This document shows, in pieces, positions 33,391 through 46,245 of a stretch of DNA of 64,000 nt. Source of the DNA: Gymnothorax reevesii (lineage: Eukaryota > Chordata > Actinopteri > Anguilliformes > Muraenidae); NCBI GenBank assembly GCA_029721435.1, contig CM056573.1:121793447-121857446 (forward strand), in the 5' to 3' direction. The translations under genes and the position numbers were made by a program. Numbering within the stretch: position 1 is the first letter of the stretch; the number at the start of each line of letters is the position of its first letter. The notes beneath the pieces are model-generated. The model was given only the letters and a program-made list of their open reading frames with translations. It did no database searches and was not told the origin of the DNA.

Positions 33391-36300
33391 TATGTGGCTT
33401 CTCAACTTGCAAGTTCATCTTGACCATCTCACAATGGCTTTTTATACGGAAATACCTAGTATCCTAATATTGACATAATGGAGAAGTTTATTGTTCAAGG
33501 TCATTCAGTGAGGTTGGCCTGAGTGCAGTCTGATTATAAACTGATTTAAACTAATTTGGAAGGGCTATGGGCTAGAGTGCGTCATTATTACAAAGCCAAA
33601 AATACACTAGCGACCAACTCCCCTCCGACAAAAAGCTGCAATACTATGGTGTATGGCTATTCTTCTAAAGGGTGAGTGAGTCTAATAAATAAGGGCACGT
33701 GTGTTTTATATCTAATTTTGGTTAAGTGAAAAGGCCTCAGCATAATTTTAGGAAGTCACCAGACAAACCTCCAATGTGATCACATAGTGAGGCGCAGGTG
33801 ATAGACAGAGCTTGTTTTTACATTTTCTTACATTCTGTACATCACAAAAGCCTAGTAAAGACTATGTGAATTCAGATTACTTGTATAAAAAAATATTTTG
33901 TGATATTTGACAAATGCATTTCACCCCTACCCATCTCTTTCATATAGCCTTTGTTGACGGCTTCGCACCCTGTGGATGCGGCACAGAATGAATGGCATGT
34001 TGCCATTTGCTTCTAATATGAGCAGTTACATTGGGCCCAAGCACATTTCGATAATTACGGGTGCTTGCCTCAAGCCATCAGCCAAACATAACTTTAATGA
34101 ATACGTTGCTGCAAATTCCCTTGAAATCACAGGAAAGCAGCATGCGTCGTGACAAAACCCATTAGCGTAAAACCAATTAGCACCAAGAGCAGTTGGCAAT
34201 AACAATTATATCTTCAGCGCATTTTATAGCAGAGGTCCTGTTGCAGCAAAGAGTAAGTTGGCACACCAAAGAATACGTTCTCACTGAAGAATATGGTTCC
34301 CTGAAAGGCCTCTGCTGCTGCGGTAGCAATACTGACACACTCCTGAGGCAGTCAGCAAGTTTCAACACATTTAACAATGCAAAAGGAAACATGAAATCCG
34401 GCGACGAAATACCGCCTTGCCCATGAGGATCGCGCTTGAGGCCCTCCTGGCAGGAAAACATTGTAAAGTTGTCCAGAAATCCAGAAACAATAAACAACAA
34501 ATGGTCAGAGACAGAGCTAGGAATGACCTGTATCTAGCAAGCAAAACGGCGGTGGGATGAAAGGACATCTCTGGAGCTCGCTCCAGCTAAACTGGTGATT
34601 TCTTTTGTGGTCCTCTGTCATAGAGAATAATGTTTGATAGGATGCAGTCTGGGGTATGTACAGTGGCAGCGAAAGCACGGCGTGTCAGAAGTACAGACCA
34701 GGTTGCTGTCTTATCGTGGCGTGCCAAGCGGAGCCTTTGGTCAGCACTGTAGGTCAGATTACTGGGCCCCCAGAAAGAATCCTTTCCATGGACCCTCCCC
34801 AGCTGTGGGTCACCCGCCTCTGTGCTGTTTATACATGGAATCTACCACCCAACACTTTTCATCCCACCAGCAATGACTCTCCCCTCTGCTGTCAGCTGAG
34901 ACAAAATTTACAGCCTGACAGAGGCAGAAGACTTGCTTTAAAAAATAAAATATTAAAATAAAAACAAAAAAGTACAACTTGACAGCCATTTTAGTCTCAA
35001 TTTGGACTGAAAATCTTATTTATTGCCACTGAGGTGAGAGTTTTAATGACGTTAAGCTTTTGTGGAGAGCATAGAAAATTGCAAGGAAAAAAGGTGGTAT
35101 TTTCTGCTTAAACACTAGAGGAAAAAAGAGATTTTGTAAGACTTACATTTTTATGAGAGTGTGAGAGATGGTGATTTCACACATGTTCAGCGTACCCAAA
35201 TCATCCAAATAATCTTGTGCACTGACTGCAGGTCCTGGCCCCTCTAGACAAGCCGGCTAGCAACCAAACTTATTTCCCAAATGTATGTTTCTGTTGTTGA
35301 AATTTTCACCATGGCTTCCTCATTATAACAATGAGACATCTGTCCGTTTATAAGTGCTCACGTGTTTCTCATTATATCCTCATGCATGTCAGTTTGTAAA
35401 ACCCATGATATTTTCTTTTCTTTTTTTTTTTTTTTTTTAAGTTCGCTGCGACTATAATCTGGATCTGTCTGTTGGCAAATGTGGATCAATTAACAAAAGG
35501 AAGTTGAAGCAAAGTGAAAATCTGACTGTGGAATGCTGTTTATGTGTCAAAAACTGAGCTCGCTTGTCTGAGAAAACGCAGCCTCCACTGAAAAAGGATA
35601 TCTGTATATACTCCTGAGGATGGTGTTATCTCGTCTGGTGAGGGTGGAGGCAGGAGGGGGGGTAACTCATCTCTTTTCACTCCCCATATTCCTTTTTCTA
35701 CTCAAAATGTATTATGCTATTATATGTCACCCATTTGATATTCGCAGCCATACTGAGATTAATGAGATCAAACTCATTTTAAGTAAAAAATAATAATAAA
35801 TAATAATGCTAAGCCTGTCACTACTAATATTGGAAGAACTAATACTGCTACAACGACTTCATCTTCAGATAATAATGTTAATTATAGCTTATTTTATTTT
35901 ATAATATGATGTAACGATAGTTGTAATCTTATGTGCTGCAGCGACCAGCCCCAGATGCACGCTAGCTTAGCCTCAGGAGGCAAAAAAGCCACTAGGTCTG
36001 TTTCTGTAAAACACCCAATCCAATAAATCAGTGACCTTCGAGACATTCTTCATTTGAGAAAAATGAGCAAATCTGCAGTACAAGGACCAGCCCGAAAGAG
36101 TATCCAAGCAAGAATACACACTCCTATACACTCATGGAGCCAGGGCAGTGCACAATGAGTATGTGAAACCTGTCACCTCACCAATCGTAGCCGAAGAGGG
36201 TCATGCTGTGTAAACATTGTACTTGGAAGTCCTCTAAATCATGTTCAGGCCCTGGGAGATTTGTGGATTCAGGGAGGGGGTTGTGTGGTGACAGCCAACA

Positions 36301-39300
36301 GATGGCTAACAGGAGTAAAATGTCCAATGATGTTACAAACAGTGGATTCTGGTAAGATTTTTTGTTGGACTACTGTCCCTTCCACTAATTTATCTCTATA
36401 TTTCTCTGCCTAGTCATGGTTTCTTGAAACTTGCACAACTTCAGTTTGCATATTGACAAAAGCCAGCAACCGACTCCAAGTGCAATCAAGCCCCTGAATT
36501 CAGACTGAAGGCTTTTGTATGAAATGTGGTGGGAGAGAGAGAAACTATGCACAAAAATGCTGCCCATTCTGAAATGTACCAAAATATACTACAATAATAT
36601 TCAATTCTATGATAAAATCCGCTTGTAATTGCTTGTATTCTTTTGATTTTTCAAAATACAATTGAAGGAGTTACGCTCTTGTAAAAGATGTAACCACATG
36701 AACTGTTTCACGAAAATTGGAGCGGAGGACCAATCACGAGAAATTTCGAATTCATCTCAAGTCTTTAATAAGGCTCACTTTAATAATGCATTTCCTGCCT
36801 ATCTGAAGGGTCTGGGTCAGAAAAATGAATTCAATAGGAAATCCTCTCGAAAATATTAATACGCCTCATCTTTAATGAATGTTACACTGGTGATGTTGCT
36901 GGACAACAAACAGAAGTAATTTGGTTAATTCCATTTCTTCTGCCCCTTCATCCGGCCCTGGTTATTAGAGAAATTGTTGGCTGCTTAGCATGAGTCCATC
37001 AGCCTGTAAACTTGAGATGATGCCATTATTTCACTGTTCCAAGAGAGAACATTTTTTGTCAACATGAGCCAGTTTCCCAAAGTCGAACATATTCATACAG
37101 ATCTGGCGCTTCTGCTGTTACAGTCCAGTGAGTTTCCCATAAGTCAGGGTGCTCTGTTGTCACGAGGGTGGGTGAGGTAATTTTGGGCTATTTTTGACTG
37201 GCAAAAAGTCCTGTAATTGAGGGAGCTCCCTCATCATGAGAGTGTATGGAGCTGGGGCTTTGCTCCTGTTCGTCACTCTTGTGTGCTGTTAAGTAGTGCT
37301 GTGTTCGAGCACCTCTGTTTTTTTTGTGCCTGTTATCACTCATGCACACCTTGCTGAGTGATACTTTATGCCTGTCCTCAGAATGAATGCTTTAGAGTTT
37401 TTAAAAGAATAGCATAAAAATTAACATTGAAAGGCAGTGATTTTGTTCAATTCAGCAAATCTGTTCTCTTTCCTCATCTTTTAAAAAAAAATTTAATTGC
37501 AGCATTTAATTTTTGAACTTTTGTAAAAATCCAAGAGCTGACTGTATGTCTTTACAATTTGACCATTGGTGACTATTGAAAAAGCAAATAAATTTTGCCA
37601 AATGCACATCATGATATCGGTTGTCATTGATTTTCAAAGCAATAATATTTTGGACATGATTAAAATTTCAAGGGAGTAATTATGAGGTTTGGAAATGTGA
37701 AATAATTCAAAACCTGAGTGGTTTCTAGTTGATTCATCTTTGATTCATAATGCATTGATATTCTTCAAGTCCAATCCGATTGTATTCTGATTTAATTTCC
37801 CATTAACCTTTCCCAGATTAATACACTCAACAAACAACTCGTTAGCAGTTGTAAAGAAATGCTTATTCTCATTGGTAGGAATTCGGCTCTCAAGAAAATC
37901 TTAAGAAATACACACCGTGTCTAAGTCCTATTGATTAAATGACATTTGGCCTAAATACAGAAAAAAAGAGTCAAGGCAAAATATTGAAAATCTCATTATG
38001 GTGCTATGTCTTGATGACCACAAAGCATGCAGACTCATTTCCAAATGCTGAACCCATTTGCTGAATTCAGTTTATATGAGTCACCATATGTGTAGAGTGC
38101 AGTCAAACACATGTCAAGAGGCAGTATATAAACAATGAAAAATAGCCCTGGTCTCTGTAATCAATTTCCATGCAGCAGCATCAATTTACTGCCAGACTGG
38201 AAGTGTCATGTTGTATCTTGTGGTTATAGCAACATGCATGAGATCAGTAGCCTCCGTGCATTTTCTTTGGTTTATAAATCTCAAATATTTAAAGGACATT
38301 TGAACAGATTACAAAGGATTATTTGATTTGTGCGATTTTGTGTGATATACAACGACTGAATATGTATTTCTATTATATGTATTGTCTATCATTTGACTTA
38401 AGTCCTCAGAGACACTATGTTTGCTTATGCCATATTTTCTGAACTGTGTGCACAGTGCCCCAGACATTATCAAAACTACTTCCTTTGAGATGCTAAACGG
38501 AGTAGAAATTGTGTCTATCTCCGTGCGTGTCAAGAGGACCAGTTCACAGGAGTAGAGGTTTGTGAGCTGTATATTTTGATTTAAAATATTCCGATTCAGA
38601 TTTCTCCAAGGAAGTGAAATTTCTGACCTAATTTGAACAGGAATACAATATAACCTTTGGCAGGACAGTACTGATTGTTCAGGAGTCACTGAAAGACACC
38701 GATGATTCAGTCAAGTTTTGAAGGCTACAGCAGTCTGAATGTCTCATGCTGTAAACTGCACATTGTTTTACCAAGTGCTTTAGTCTTTGGATGAAATTTT
38801 GTTTTCTTAAATTAGGAAGAAAAAAAAAAACACTGCCTTTTTGTTGCTGCGAGTTGTTTTTTTTCCCCAAGATACTATTTTCTTTAAGTCAGATTTTTTT
38901 TTTGCCTGATAGGCAAATCTCATAATGAGTCAAAATGTCTGTACAAATTGCTAAATATTTTTTGGCTATTTAGCAAAAAGGAATAGAGATGATAAATATC
39001 AACATGACTAAAACTTGCTGGCTACAGCATTTTTTTTTTCATTTTTCAGTTCTTCAAATCTTCTGCATAATGCATTTGAACTGCCCATGAATCATTTTTG
39101 AAAGCAGTGGTGGTTTTTAGGAGTTTGTGACAGGGGATATTTCACAATTTGAGAAAGCCCACTTGACAGCAGGCCAGGGAAGAGATGGAGGGAGGAGCTG
39201 TGTGCTCGCTACGCTGATGAGGACAGTGACATGTCAGGCGCTGTGTACTCAGGCTCCATAAAGCTCTGTGGCTCATCTGTGGCTTCTGATGTGCTTCTGC

Positions 39301-39532
39301 TTGTGTGATTGTGTGTGTATTTGTGCATGTTTGTGTGACTGTATTAGTATGTGTTTGTATTTACTCAACTTATGTGTACATGTTTGTATGCATTTGTGCT
39401 AGTGCATATGTACTTGAGTGCATGTTTGTGGTTGAGTGATTGTGTGTGTGTGTATGTGGGTGTGGGTGTGCACGCACATGTGTGTCTGTGCCTCCTCTGC
39501 TCAGTCCTGGTGCCCCAATTATCTCCCCACAG
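33391..39532. other. Long AT-rich non-coding stretch
   Basis: No recognised exon or terminal repeat. Simple features: T-run at about 35421-35440, AAT-rich tract at 35795-35810 and a TG-rich tract at 39300-39482. Short ORFs (34177-34961, 36385-36859, 38135-38870) on both strands have no motif. Confidence 0.4.
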
Positions 39533-39647
39533 CAGTACAGCCATTTCCTGGCCCTGCCCATGAAAGCACTGAAGAAGATGCGCTCGGTCAAGGCAATAAA
39601 AACAGTCACAGAACACTTCCGGCAACAGTGTGAACTGCCCCCCTGCT
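39533..39647 (+). CDS. Candidate internal exon, unidentified
   Basis: A 115-bp open segment lies between a pyrimidine-rich acceptor (TATCTCCCCACAG, AG 39531-39532) and a good donor (GCT then GTAAGC at 39648). It encodes QYSHFLALPMKALKKMRSVK then AIKTVTEHFRQQCELPPC. The segment is richer in C and G and in codon-like structure than its flanks. I do not recognise the protein. It lies between the two convergent host genes, so it could be an unrelated transcript or chance. Confidence 0.25.
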
Positions 39648-42600
39648 GTAAGCTAATCCAGTTAGCCAGCGCCGATAAACTCATCCAAATTTAATTAAGA
39701 CATAAACAAAGCATTTCAGCTGCACACAAATTGTCCCCTGCTTCTCTGAGGTCTATTTACTATCATGGCAAAATCACAACAAGGCGAGGAACATCAAGAC
39801 AGACACATATTTATCAGTATATATCACAATTATTCATTTTTTCAAGTGCCATCAAGGCTACAGTTTAACACAAAAAGCTACGTTGAACATTTTTACATCA
39901 ATCATACATTAGCAAAGTGAAAATCAATATGATCAATATAGTTTATGATACCATTGAATCATTCATCAGACCTGGGGTGTATTTCCCGAGGTAGGATTAC
40001 TGATTTAGCTGAATTATTGCACTAAATAAAACTTGGAACTGTACTTATTAACTTCCGTCTATGTTCCAGAATTTGGAGGGTTTCTGAACAGTTGTCCAGC
40101 TAAGTCTGCACTAGAGTTTCATGAGACCATTGCAATGAGATCCATGACTATTTGGACACAAAAACCATTTTAACAGACTGTAAATTTCCAAAGTGCTGCC
40201 CATCAGCTTCAGTTTGAGGCATGTGCACCCATACGGAGAGCATTATTTAGAAATTGCTGTCCTTTAAAACTGTCTCTGTGAATGCCTACTGGGGATCACA
40301 GCAATTTTTTAAAATCAATTTGTTCTGACGCTTGTCTGCATCCCAATCGCAGGCGACGAGGAAGTTTTGTTATGGAACACCGCATGACCACTAGGTGCGA
40401 CAAGGAAATCGAGGACCATATAAAATTTATGAACCGATCAGCCTAGCCTCCCGCAGATACAGTGTCACCAGCAGCAACATGAAGTTTTCAAAAAAGCCAT
40501 CCTCCGCTTGATTTTGGCAATTGAATTCTGCAGCCTCCATCACCCAATAAAATCAAATTTGCACAGGACAGCACTTTTTGACCCAGTGAATCTGAGGGGC
40601 AGTTTTGGTTGAGCGACTGTAAAACCATAAGGAGAAGATGAGAGACTGGAGGCCACAGGTGTGGCACTTGTCACTCCCCACAAGTAAATTTAAAAGCGAT
40701 TAGCTGCTGACACTATGCCAAAATTCTAGTTTACTTTCTCCTGGCAAGTTTGAGCAACCTGGCGGGTCCTATTTGAAATAGCACACTTACATTTATTGTG
40801 AAATGGTTTGCCTTTTTATCAAACATTCTTGTGGACACAATTGTTTGATTTGTTCTGTTTGGTTAGAGGAAGCTAACTGTTGGAGAGTTTGGAGAGTAAA
40901 AGAACGCTGGGGGAAAAAAGCATGAATATGCAAGCAATTCCTAAAAAATTACTTTGACCTGACTGTGTTCCGTTGATATATTTTACTTATATGCTATATT
41001 GTGTAATATCAACAATCAAGTATAGAAATCTTGCAGGTGTAGATAATGCTCGTGTCAACCGAGAAATTAATTGCAGCAGCAACCAGAGTGCTTTTTTCCA
41101 AGTTCTTGTGGACAATCTGCCATCTTGAAACGGGGGGCTGCATTGGACTCTATCACTCCCATAATCCCAAGAGAACTGTAACCATACTTAACTGAGCTTC
41201 CTCCTTGTGTAGGAGGTCTTATCAAAACAAAAGCTTACTGTGTCTGTGGAAGCCTGGGTTCCCACCATAGTTATCTGCCATTATCCCTCCCAAAAGACTT
41301 CGAGCTAATATTTACGTGGAAGCTAGGCTACGATGATTTGCTTACTTGAAAACATTATTACTCTTAACACTTTCTCTGCCAATGTATTTTTTATTACTGC
41401 CATAGCCAGCAATTTCAATAACATTTGCTAATCTTTCAGAGTATTTTTTTTTTTTCCTGAAGATCTATAACTGCGCATCCCACCATATAACAGTGAAAAC
41501 GTTCATTGCCGGAAGATTAAGCCAAAATGACAGAGAGGAGTCTGTTATATCAGAAAATCTCATCAATGGCGAGGAATAGGTTTAGCAATGGTCTCCAAAC
41601 CTGGGAGCTATCACCCCATAGGTTTTTATTTCAACCCTAATTCAGCACACCTGATTTGTATTCAGCAGCTCATCAAGACCTGTGACTGGGAAATGAGGTT
41701 TTCTTTGCTTTGGGTGGAGAGAAAACCCTCAGGATGGTAGCTCTCCAAGAACAGACTTCTTACTTTTGTTATTCAGGCTACGTCCATCTGCATTCAACAG
41801 AGCCTTACTTGACACATGGAGAATTGAAGTTGTAGAAGTGATTACCTGAAAGCTTAGGTGCACACACACGCATAGAAATATACATACACGTGTGAGATAT
41901 TTTTCTAAAATCAGTACTAATAAATACTTGAAAATTAAAGGACAATTTTACAATCATAACATTCATTAACAACCATTACAGTGTACCTTACAGATTATAT
42001 TACAGCAATATTCACATTACATATTATTCACATATTCCTCATTATTTCATCATTCATTTCTGATTCAGGTTAAATTATAAAGTGTGGCTTCTGCACATGA
42101 CATAATTACATCATAAAATTATTTAACATGGCAGACCAAAGCACCACAGTATAGTATCCAAAACACATCACATCCAAAATAGCATCACAAAAATATTTCG
42201 TCAGAAGAGCTTGAGTTTGAATCAATGTCAGATGGCTTCAGTGCACTCATTTCCTACTTCGTCAACAGGAAAAAAAAAATCAGTCAGTTTCGCAAGACAA
42301 TTTTTAAATTCAGTTTAACCGAAAGTGACGTGTATTAAAACATGAACTGAAAAGTTATCTTTCTTTTGGTCAGAATCTGACGAATCGAAGGCAAGTGCTG
42401 GCTCGAACTACATCGAATCATTACAGCATAGTCATTGCCTGAGACGCCCATTTCCTGGTCAGTGAAGGGGCAAAACTCCCAAAGCACTACATTCTCAAAA
42501 CCACGGAAACTCCAGTAGTGATGAAAAAAATGTGACAGGCAGAATGCAGACGGCTAAACCACAGAAGGCCCCAGGCTAGAGTTTGCAGGAGGAGCAGGAG

Positions 42601-43230
42601 GGAGTACAAAGGTGTACATATGCTGAGAGGTGTGCCGTCTGTTTAATTCCATTTAGGTGCGTTGTCCGTTTAATTCCAATCCTCCACATCAGCGAGGGAT
42701 AGGTCTGCCCAAACAAAGAGGGTTCATGAGAACTCTGCCACGGGCAAGCAACAGTAAAACCACTCACGCATACCATCTGTAACATTTTCAAGTAAAATCT
42801 TCACTTTAAAAAATGTAGCGCAGTTTTCCCCATTCATGAAATGTTGAAACCAGAAAAGAACCCCCACTATCAGTATCATCAAAACACACCTTCAGTCTCC
42901 GGCAGATCGTCTAAATTCTTCCTGACAGCACACGGTCCGTGATCAGTGTCCAACACAAACTGCAATTCCAAAGTCAGAGCCTTGACCAACGCTAAGCAAG
43001 CAGGCCACTTTGCAAATAAAAATCATGTTTCCCTGCCAGTATAGTGCTAAGTGGAACGTGTAGCAAGCCGCCAGTTCGATTCAAATGAACCTTACCAAAA
43101 ACAGCACAATCTAGCCGTATGTACAGTACACCTTAAACTGCAATGCAAGATCCCCGCTGATGCTCTGGCTCCTAACTGGTTTCCTCTTGAGAGCTTGATT
43201 TGCTTTAGTCTGCATGTAACCCCAGTCGGC
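39648..43230. other. Non-coding stretch; 3' side of the ptger2-like exon
   Basis: At 41585-41760 there is text (GGTCTCCAAACCTGGGAGCT, then AATTCAGCACACCTGATTTG and GGTAGCTCTCCAAGAAC) that resembles a common fish dispersed repeat on the minus strand, ends unclear. The last several hundred bases before 43231 are probably 3' UTR of the minus-strand receptor gene. Possible ATTAAA signals on that strand lie near 42640 and 42671. Confidence 0.4.
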
Positions 43231-43521
43231 TCACACCATCTCCCCTTGTCCCTGCATCTTGCTGATCTCAAGCGAGGCCTTGCGCTGGGTGACATCAGTC
43301 AGGGAGTTCATCTCTTTCCTCAGAGAGGAGTCGAACATCACGCCCCTGTAGTCCAGGCCCCAGCCCTTGCAAAGCGCCCCCCAGAGGAAGCGCAGGACGG
43401 AGGGGCTGAGGATAATGAACACCCAAGGGTCAATGATGGAGTTGATAGACAGGAATCGCAGGGCGATCAGGTCAGTATTATGGCTCTCCCAGTCCCCGTA
43501 GGTGTTAATGTACACACGAAT
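43231..43521 (-). CDS. ptger2: Prostaglandin E2 receptor EP2-like, last coding exon (TM7 and C-tail)
   Basis: On the minus strand an acceptor (TGCTCTCATTTATGTACAG) is followed in frame by [20 protein letters not shown], then [20 protein letters not shown] and [12 protein letters not shown], a cytoplasmic tail rich in Ser/Thr and charge, and TGA at 43231-43233. This is transmembrane helix 7 of a prostanoid GPCR: DPWVF replaces the usual NPxxY, and the Arg in ALRF is the conserved residue that pairs with the prostaglandin carboxylate. An exon boundary just after helix 6 is the conserved prostanoid-receptor gene structure. Similarity is closest to EP2 (PTGER2); DP1 (PTGDR) is the alternative. 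The receptor signals through Gs to cAMP. The first exon (helices 1-6) is not seen up to 64000, so the intron exceeds 20 kb or exon 1 is lost. Plus-strand ORF 43051-43659 is antisense shadow. Confidence 0.85.
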   Translation of the reverse strand: MRVYINTYGDWESHNTDLIALRFLSINSIIDPWVFIILSPSVLRFLWGALCKGWGLDYRGVMFDSSLRKEMNSLTDVTQRKASLEISKMQGQGEMV

Positions 43522-45099
43522 CTGTACATAAATGAGAGCACAATGTCAGCCACGAACACCACTTTCCATCATCCTATAGCTCTGGTCCCCAAATCACGGT
43601 CCTCAAGGGCTGGAGCCTGCTGGATTTCCACCTGTCCTCTACCTGGGAGTCAGGAGTAATGACAGTGGGGCCTATCAGCAACAATAATTGTTCACTCATT
43701 TGTCGAGATAGAAAGAAAGCCAGGACTGAATATGGATTTGAGGGCCAGATTTGGGGATCTCAAGCCTGTAACGTAAGACAGTGATTCTCAGTGTTAAGCC
43801 TCGGGACCCCAATTGTATGATGCTCTTCGTTTCAACAGCAACTGCAATCACAATGTTCAATAGCTGTCATTGTTTCTTAATTAGACCTTTTTCCTATTTA
43901 AAGACACTATATACTCTCTTGAACCACATTATCCAAAATTGATATAACTGTATGTGATGTAGGATAAAAACTGTTCTTTACTACGAACGTTTACAAAAAG
44001 TGTAGGCATATTTAACTGACTGAATTAAAAATGATGGAGAATCAATTGGGTTCCAGTGAGCTTGCTGAACATCTGACTTTTTCCTCTTTCACAAACAGCA
44101 GGTTTGGCTGTTGAACATTGGCCTTGTGTTGTTATTTGTCCACAAAAACTGCTATTTTCTAAGTGAACATGTCCACATTTTCACCACCAAGTAGCCTACC
44201 GATTCTTTAATTTCAGCAGTAACACTTTCCCCTCTTTAAATGCTACAATTAAAATTTGTAATGGAGTACAATCGGAATAGAAAACTGTTCAACGTGTGCA
44301 TGGCTACGGTATATAACAATGTCACTTAAAAGGGTAACTAGTGCTTATAAACATGAACAGTGGCATTATGAAAAATGAACACTGTGTTAAAATTCTGGGA
44401 TTGTAACAGTGGTTGGAATAAAGAGCAGTACACATGGGGTACCCAGGAGGACCAACCCTGACAGCCACTTACTTAAATGCTCACCCTGATAGGAAATTTC
44501 TCCCATGAATAGTCAAGCAAGTTGAAGTCAAGAGAAAAAGAGCATCGGCAAGCTACTGATTGTAAATTGTACACTGCACCTTCTATTATTTCAAATTTGA
44601 GGATGTAAAGTTGACCTCACAAAAAACAATTAGAAACCTGTTGAAAAACATGAAAGAAAAAGCTGTTGTCTTAATAGTGAGAATAAGACTGTTTGCAAAC
44701 ATAACTATGAGGCTAACAGTCAAAACTGAATCATTATTTTCTTCCTTTAGTGAAAAAACAATACAATCTAAGGGTTTGTATTATTAAAGATGCAAATTAA
44801 ATTGTGGAATATGACACAAGAAATAACATTTTTGGAATTTGAATATTTAATTATACATTTCATTTTAATACAAATTACTGTAAATTACTGTTGTCAATTC
44901 ACCCTCTCAACTTAAAAATGAAAATAGTGCTTATACAATTTAGACAACAGTCATGGGATTCTGATACAAAACTGATGCTCCCAACACACATTCCAGTATT
45001 TGCTTGAACTTCTTTGTGGCTTTGTGGTGTTCTGTCTCTTGAGATGACAAACAGATTTTGCCTACAACAGTGCACATTAATCCACATACATAATAAATA
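43522..45099 (-). other. Intron of the ptger2-like gene, with repeat remnants
   Basis: Immediately upstream of the exon on the gene strand is a normal branch/pyrimidine region. At 43575-43680 the text CCCCAAATCACGGTCCTCAA and GGGCTGGAGCCTGCTGGATT resembles a widespread fish dispersed repeat fragment. The rest is AT-rich, without coding signal. Confidence 0.5.
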
Positions 45100-46245
45100 G
45101 GCTGTCGGGATAATTAATCGCGATTAATTTAAGCGCAATAAAAGTAATTGCCACTATGAGGCAGACAGACGTGATTGCTTATTACCTTTTCTAGAACACT
45201 TACCTAATGCGGTCATTTGAAATGCTTCCGGGAAGAAACCTGTGATTTGAAGTCTGCTAATTACCAGCGAGGTTGGACAGCCTCCATCGCCTTGGCATAA
45301 GTAGCTCACCTTAAATCAATTCCTGTGTACTTTGCCTGACTTGCAATCAAGCCATTTATTCAGCCAACTGACTTATCAAAACCAAAATATGGCCTATAAT
45401 GATTAAGAAGAGATAATGAGAAGCAGACGGACCTAACCAGGCTGCCGCGTTATTTTAAAAGATTTTCAAATTCGTAAACAATTTACATGTCACGTTCTAT
45501 ACCCTTAAACAAAATGTTTTCCACCTTCACTGTTGGTTATTTAGATGCTCAAAAGTAAATAAAATCAAGTGCTGTGAGTTACATTATTTTAAATGACTCT
45601 CGTTCAATTATCTAATAAAAAATGCCTCAAATTTGCAGGAAAGATTCGCCTGAACGTTAATTGCCAAATCTTCGGTGCATTTGACTATTGCCTGCAATGC
45701 AAACATATTCTCTCTCACATTCATGTTCGGTATGCTTCACAAAATGTTTTCCACTTCACGTAGCCTATATTTTTAAGCTCTTAAAACCAGGGCCATCTTT
45801 GAATAACTTCATTTTTTTTTAAAATGTCTTTAATAAAATTCCTTGATGAAAGGTGGAACTCAGAGGTCTGCTATCTATTCAGATTATTGAAATTTTTTCA
45901 ATCTAACACGGCAACCTGGTTAGGTCCGTCTGCTTCTCATCATCGCTTCTTAATCATTCTACGCCACATTTTGATTTTGATTTGTCAGTTGGCTGAAAAA
46001 ATGGCTTGATTGCAAGTAAGGCAAAGTAAACGGGAATTGATTTAAGATGAGCTAATTATGCCAAGGCAATTACCTCGCTGGTAATTAGTGGACTTCAAAT
46101 CACAGGTTTCTTCCCGGAAGCATTTCAAATTACCGCATTAGGTAAGTGTTATAGAAAAGGTAATAAGCAAGAAAGTCTGTCTGCCTCATAGTGGCAGTTA
46201 CTTTTATTGCGCTTAAATTAATCGCGATTAATTATCCTGACAGCC
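45100..46245. mobile_element. Foldback element with inverted arms of about 345 bp
   Basis: The left arm (45100-45452) and right arm (45904-46245) are inverted copies about 90% alike by eye, separated by a 451-bp loop. The arms begin GGCTGTC(G/A)GGATAATTAAT then CGCGATTAATTTAAGCGCAA. The left arm has a short extra segment (GGACAGCCTCCAT) near 45277. The loop contains two ACAAAATGTTTTCCAC copies (45510 and 45738) in direct orientation. There is no transposase ORF. Flanks on both sides are ATAATAA-like, but an exact target duplication cannot be fixed. This is a non-autonomous DNA element, possibly hAT-related. Confidence 0.85.

Noticed and set aside
43051..43659. 202-codon plus-strand ORF
   Set aside because: Antisense of the prostanoid receptor exon. 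The sense strand has the TM7 motifs and splice acceptor.
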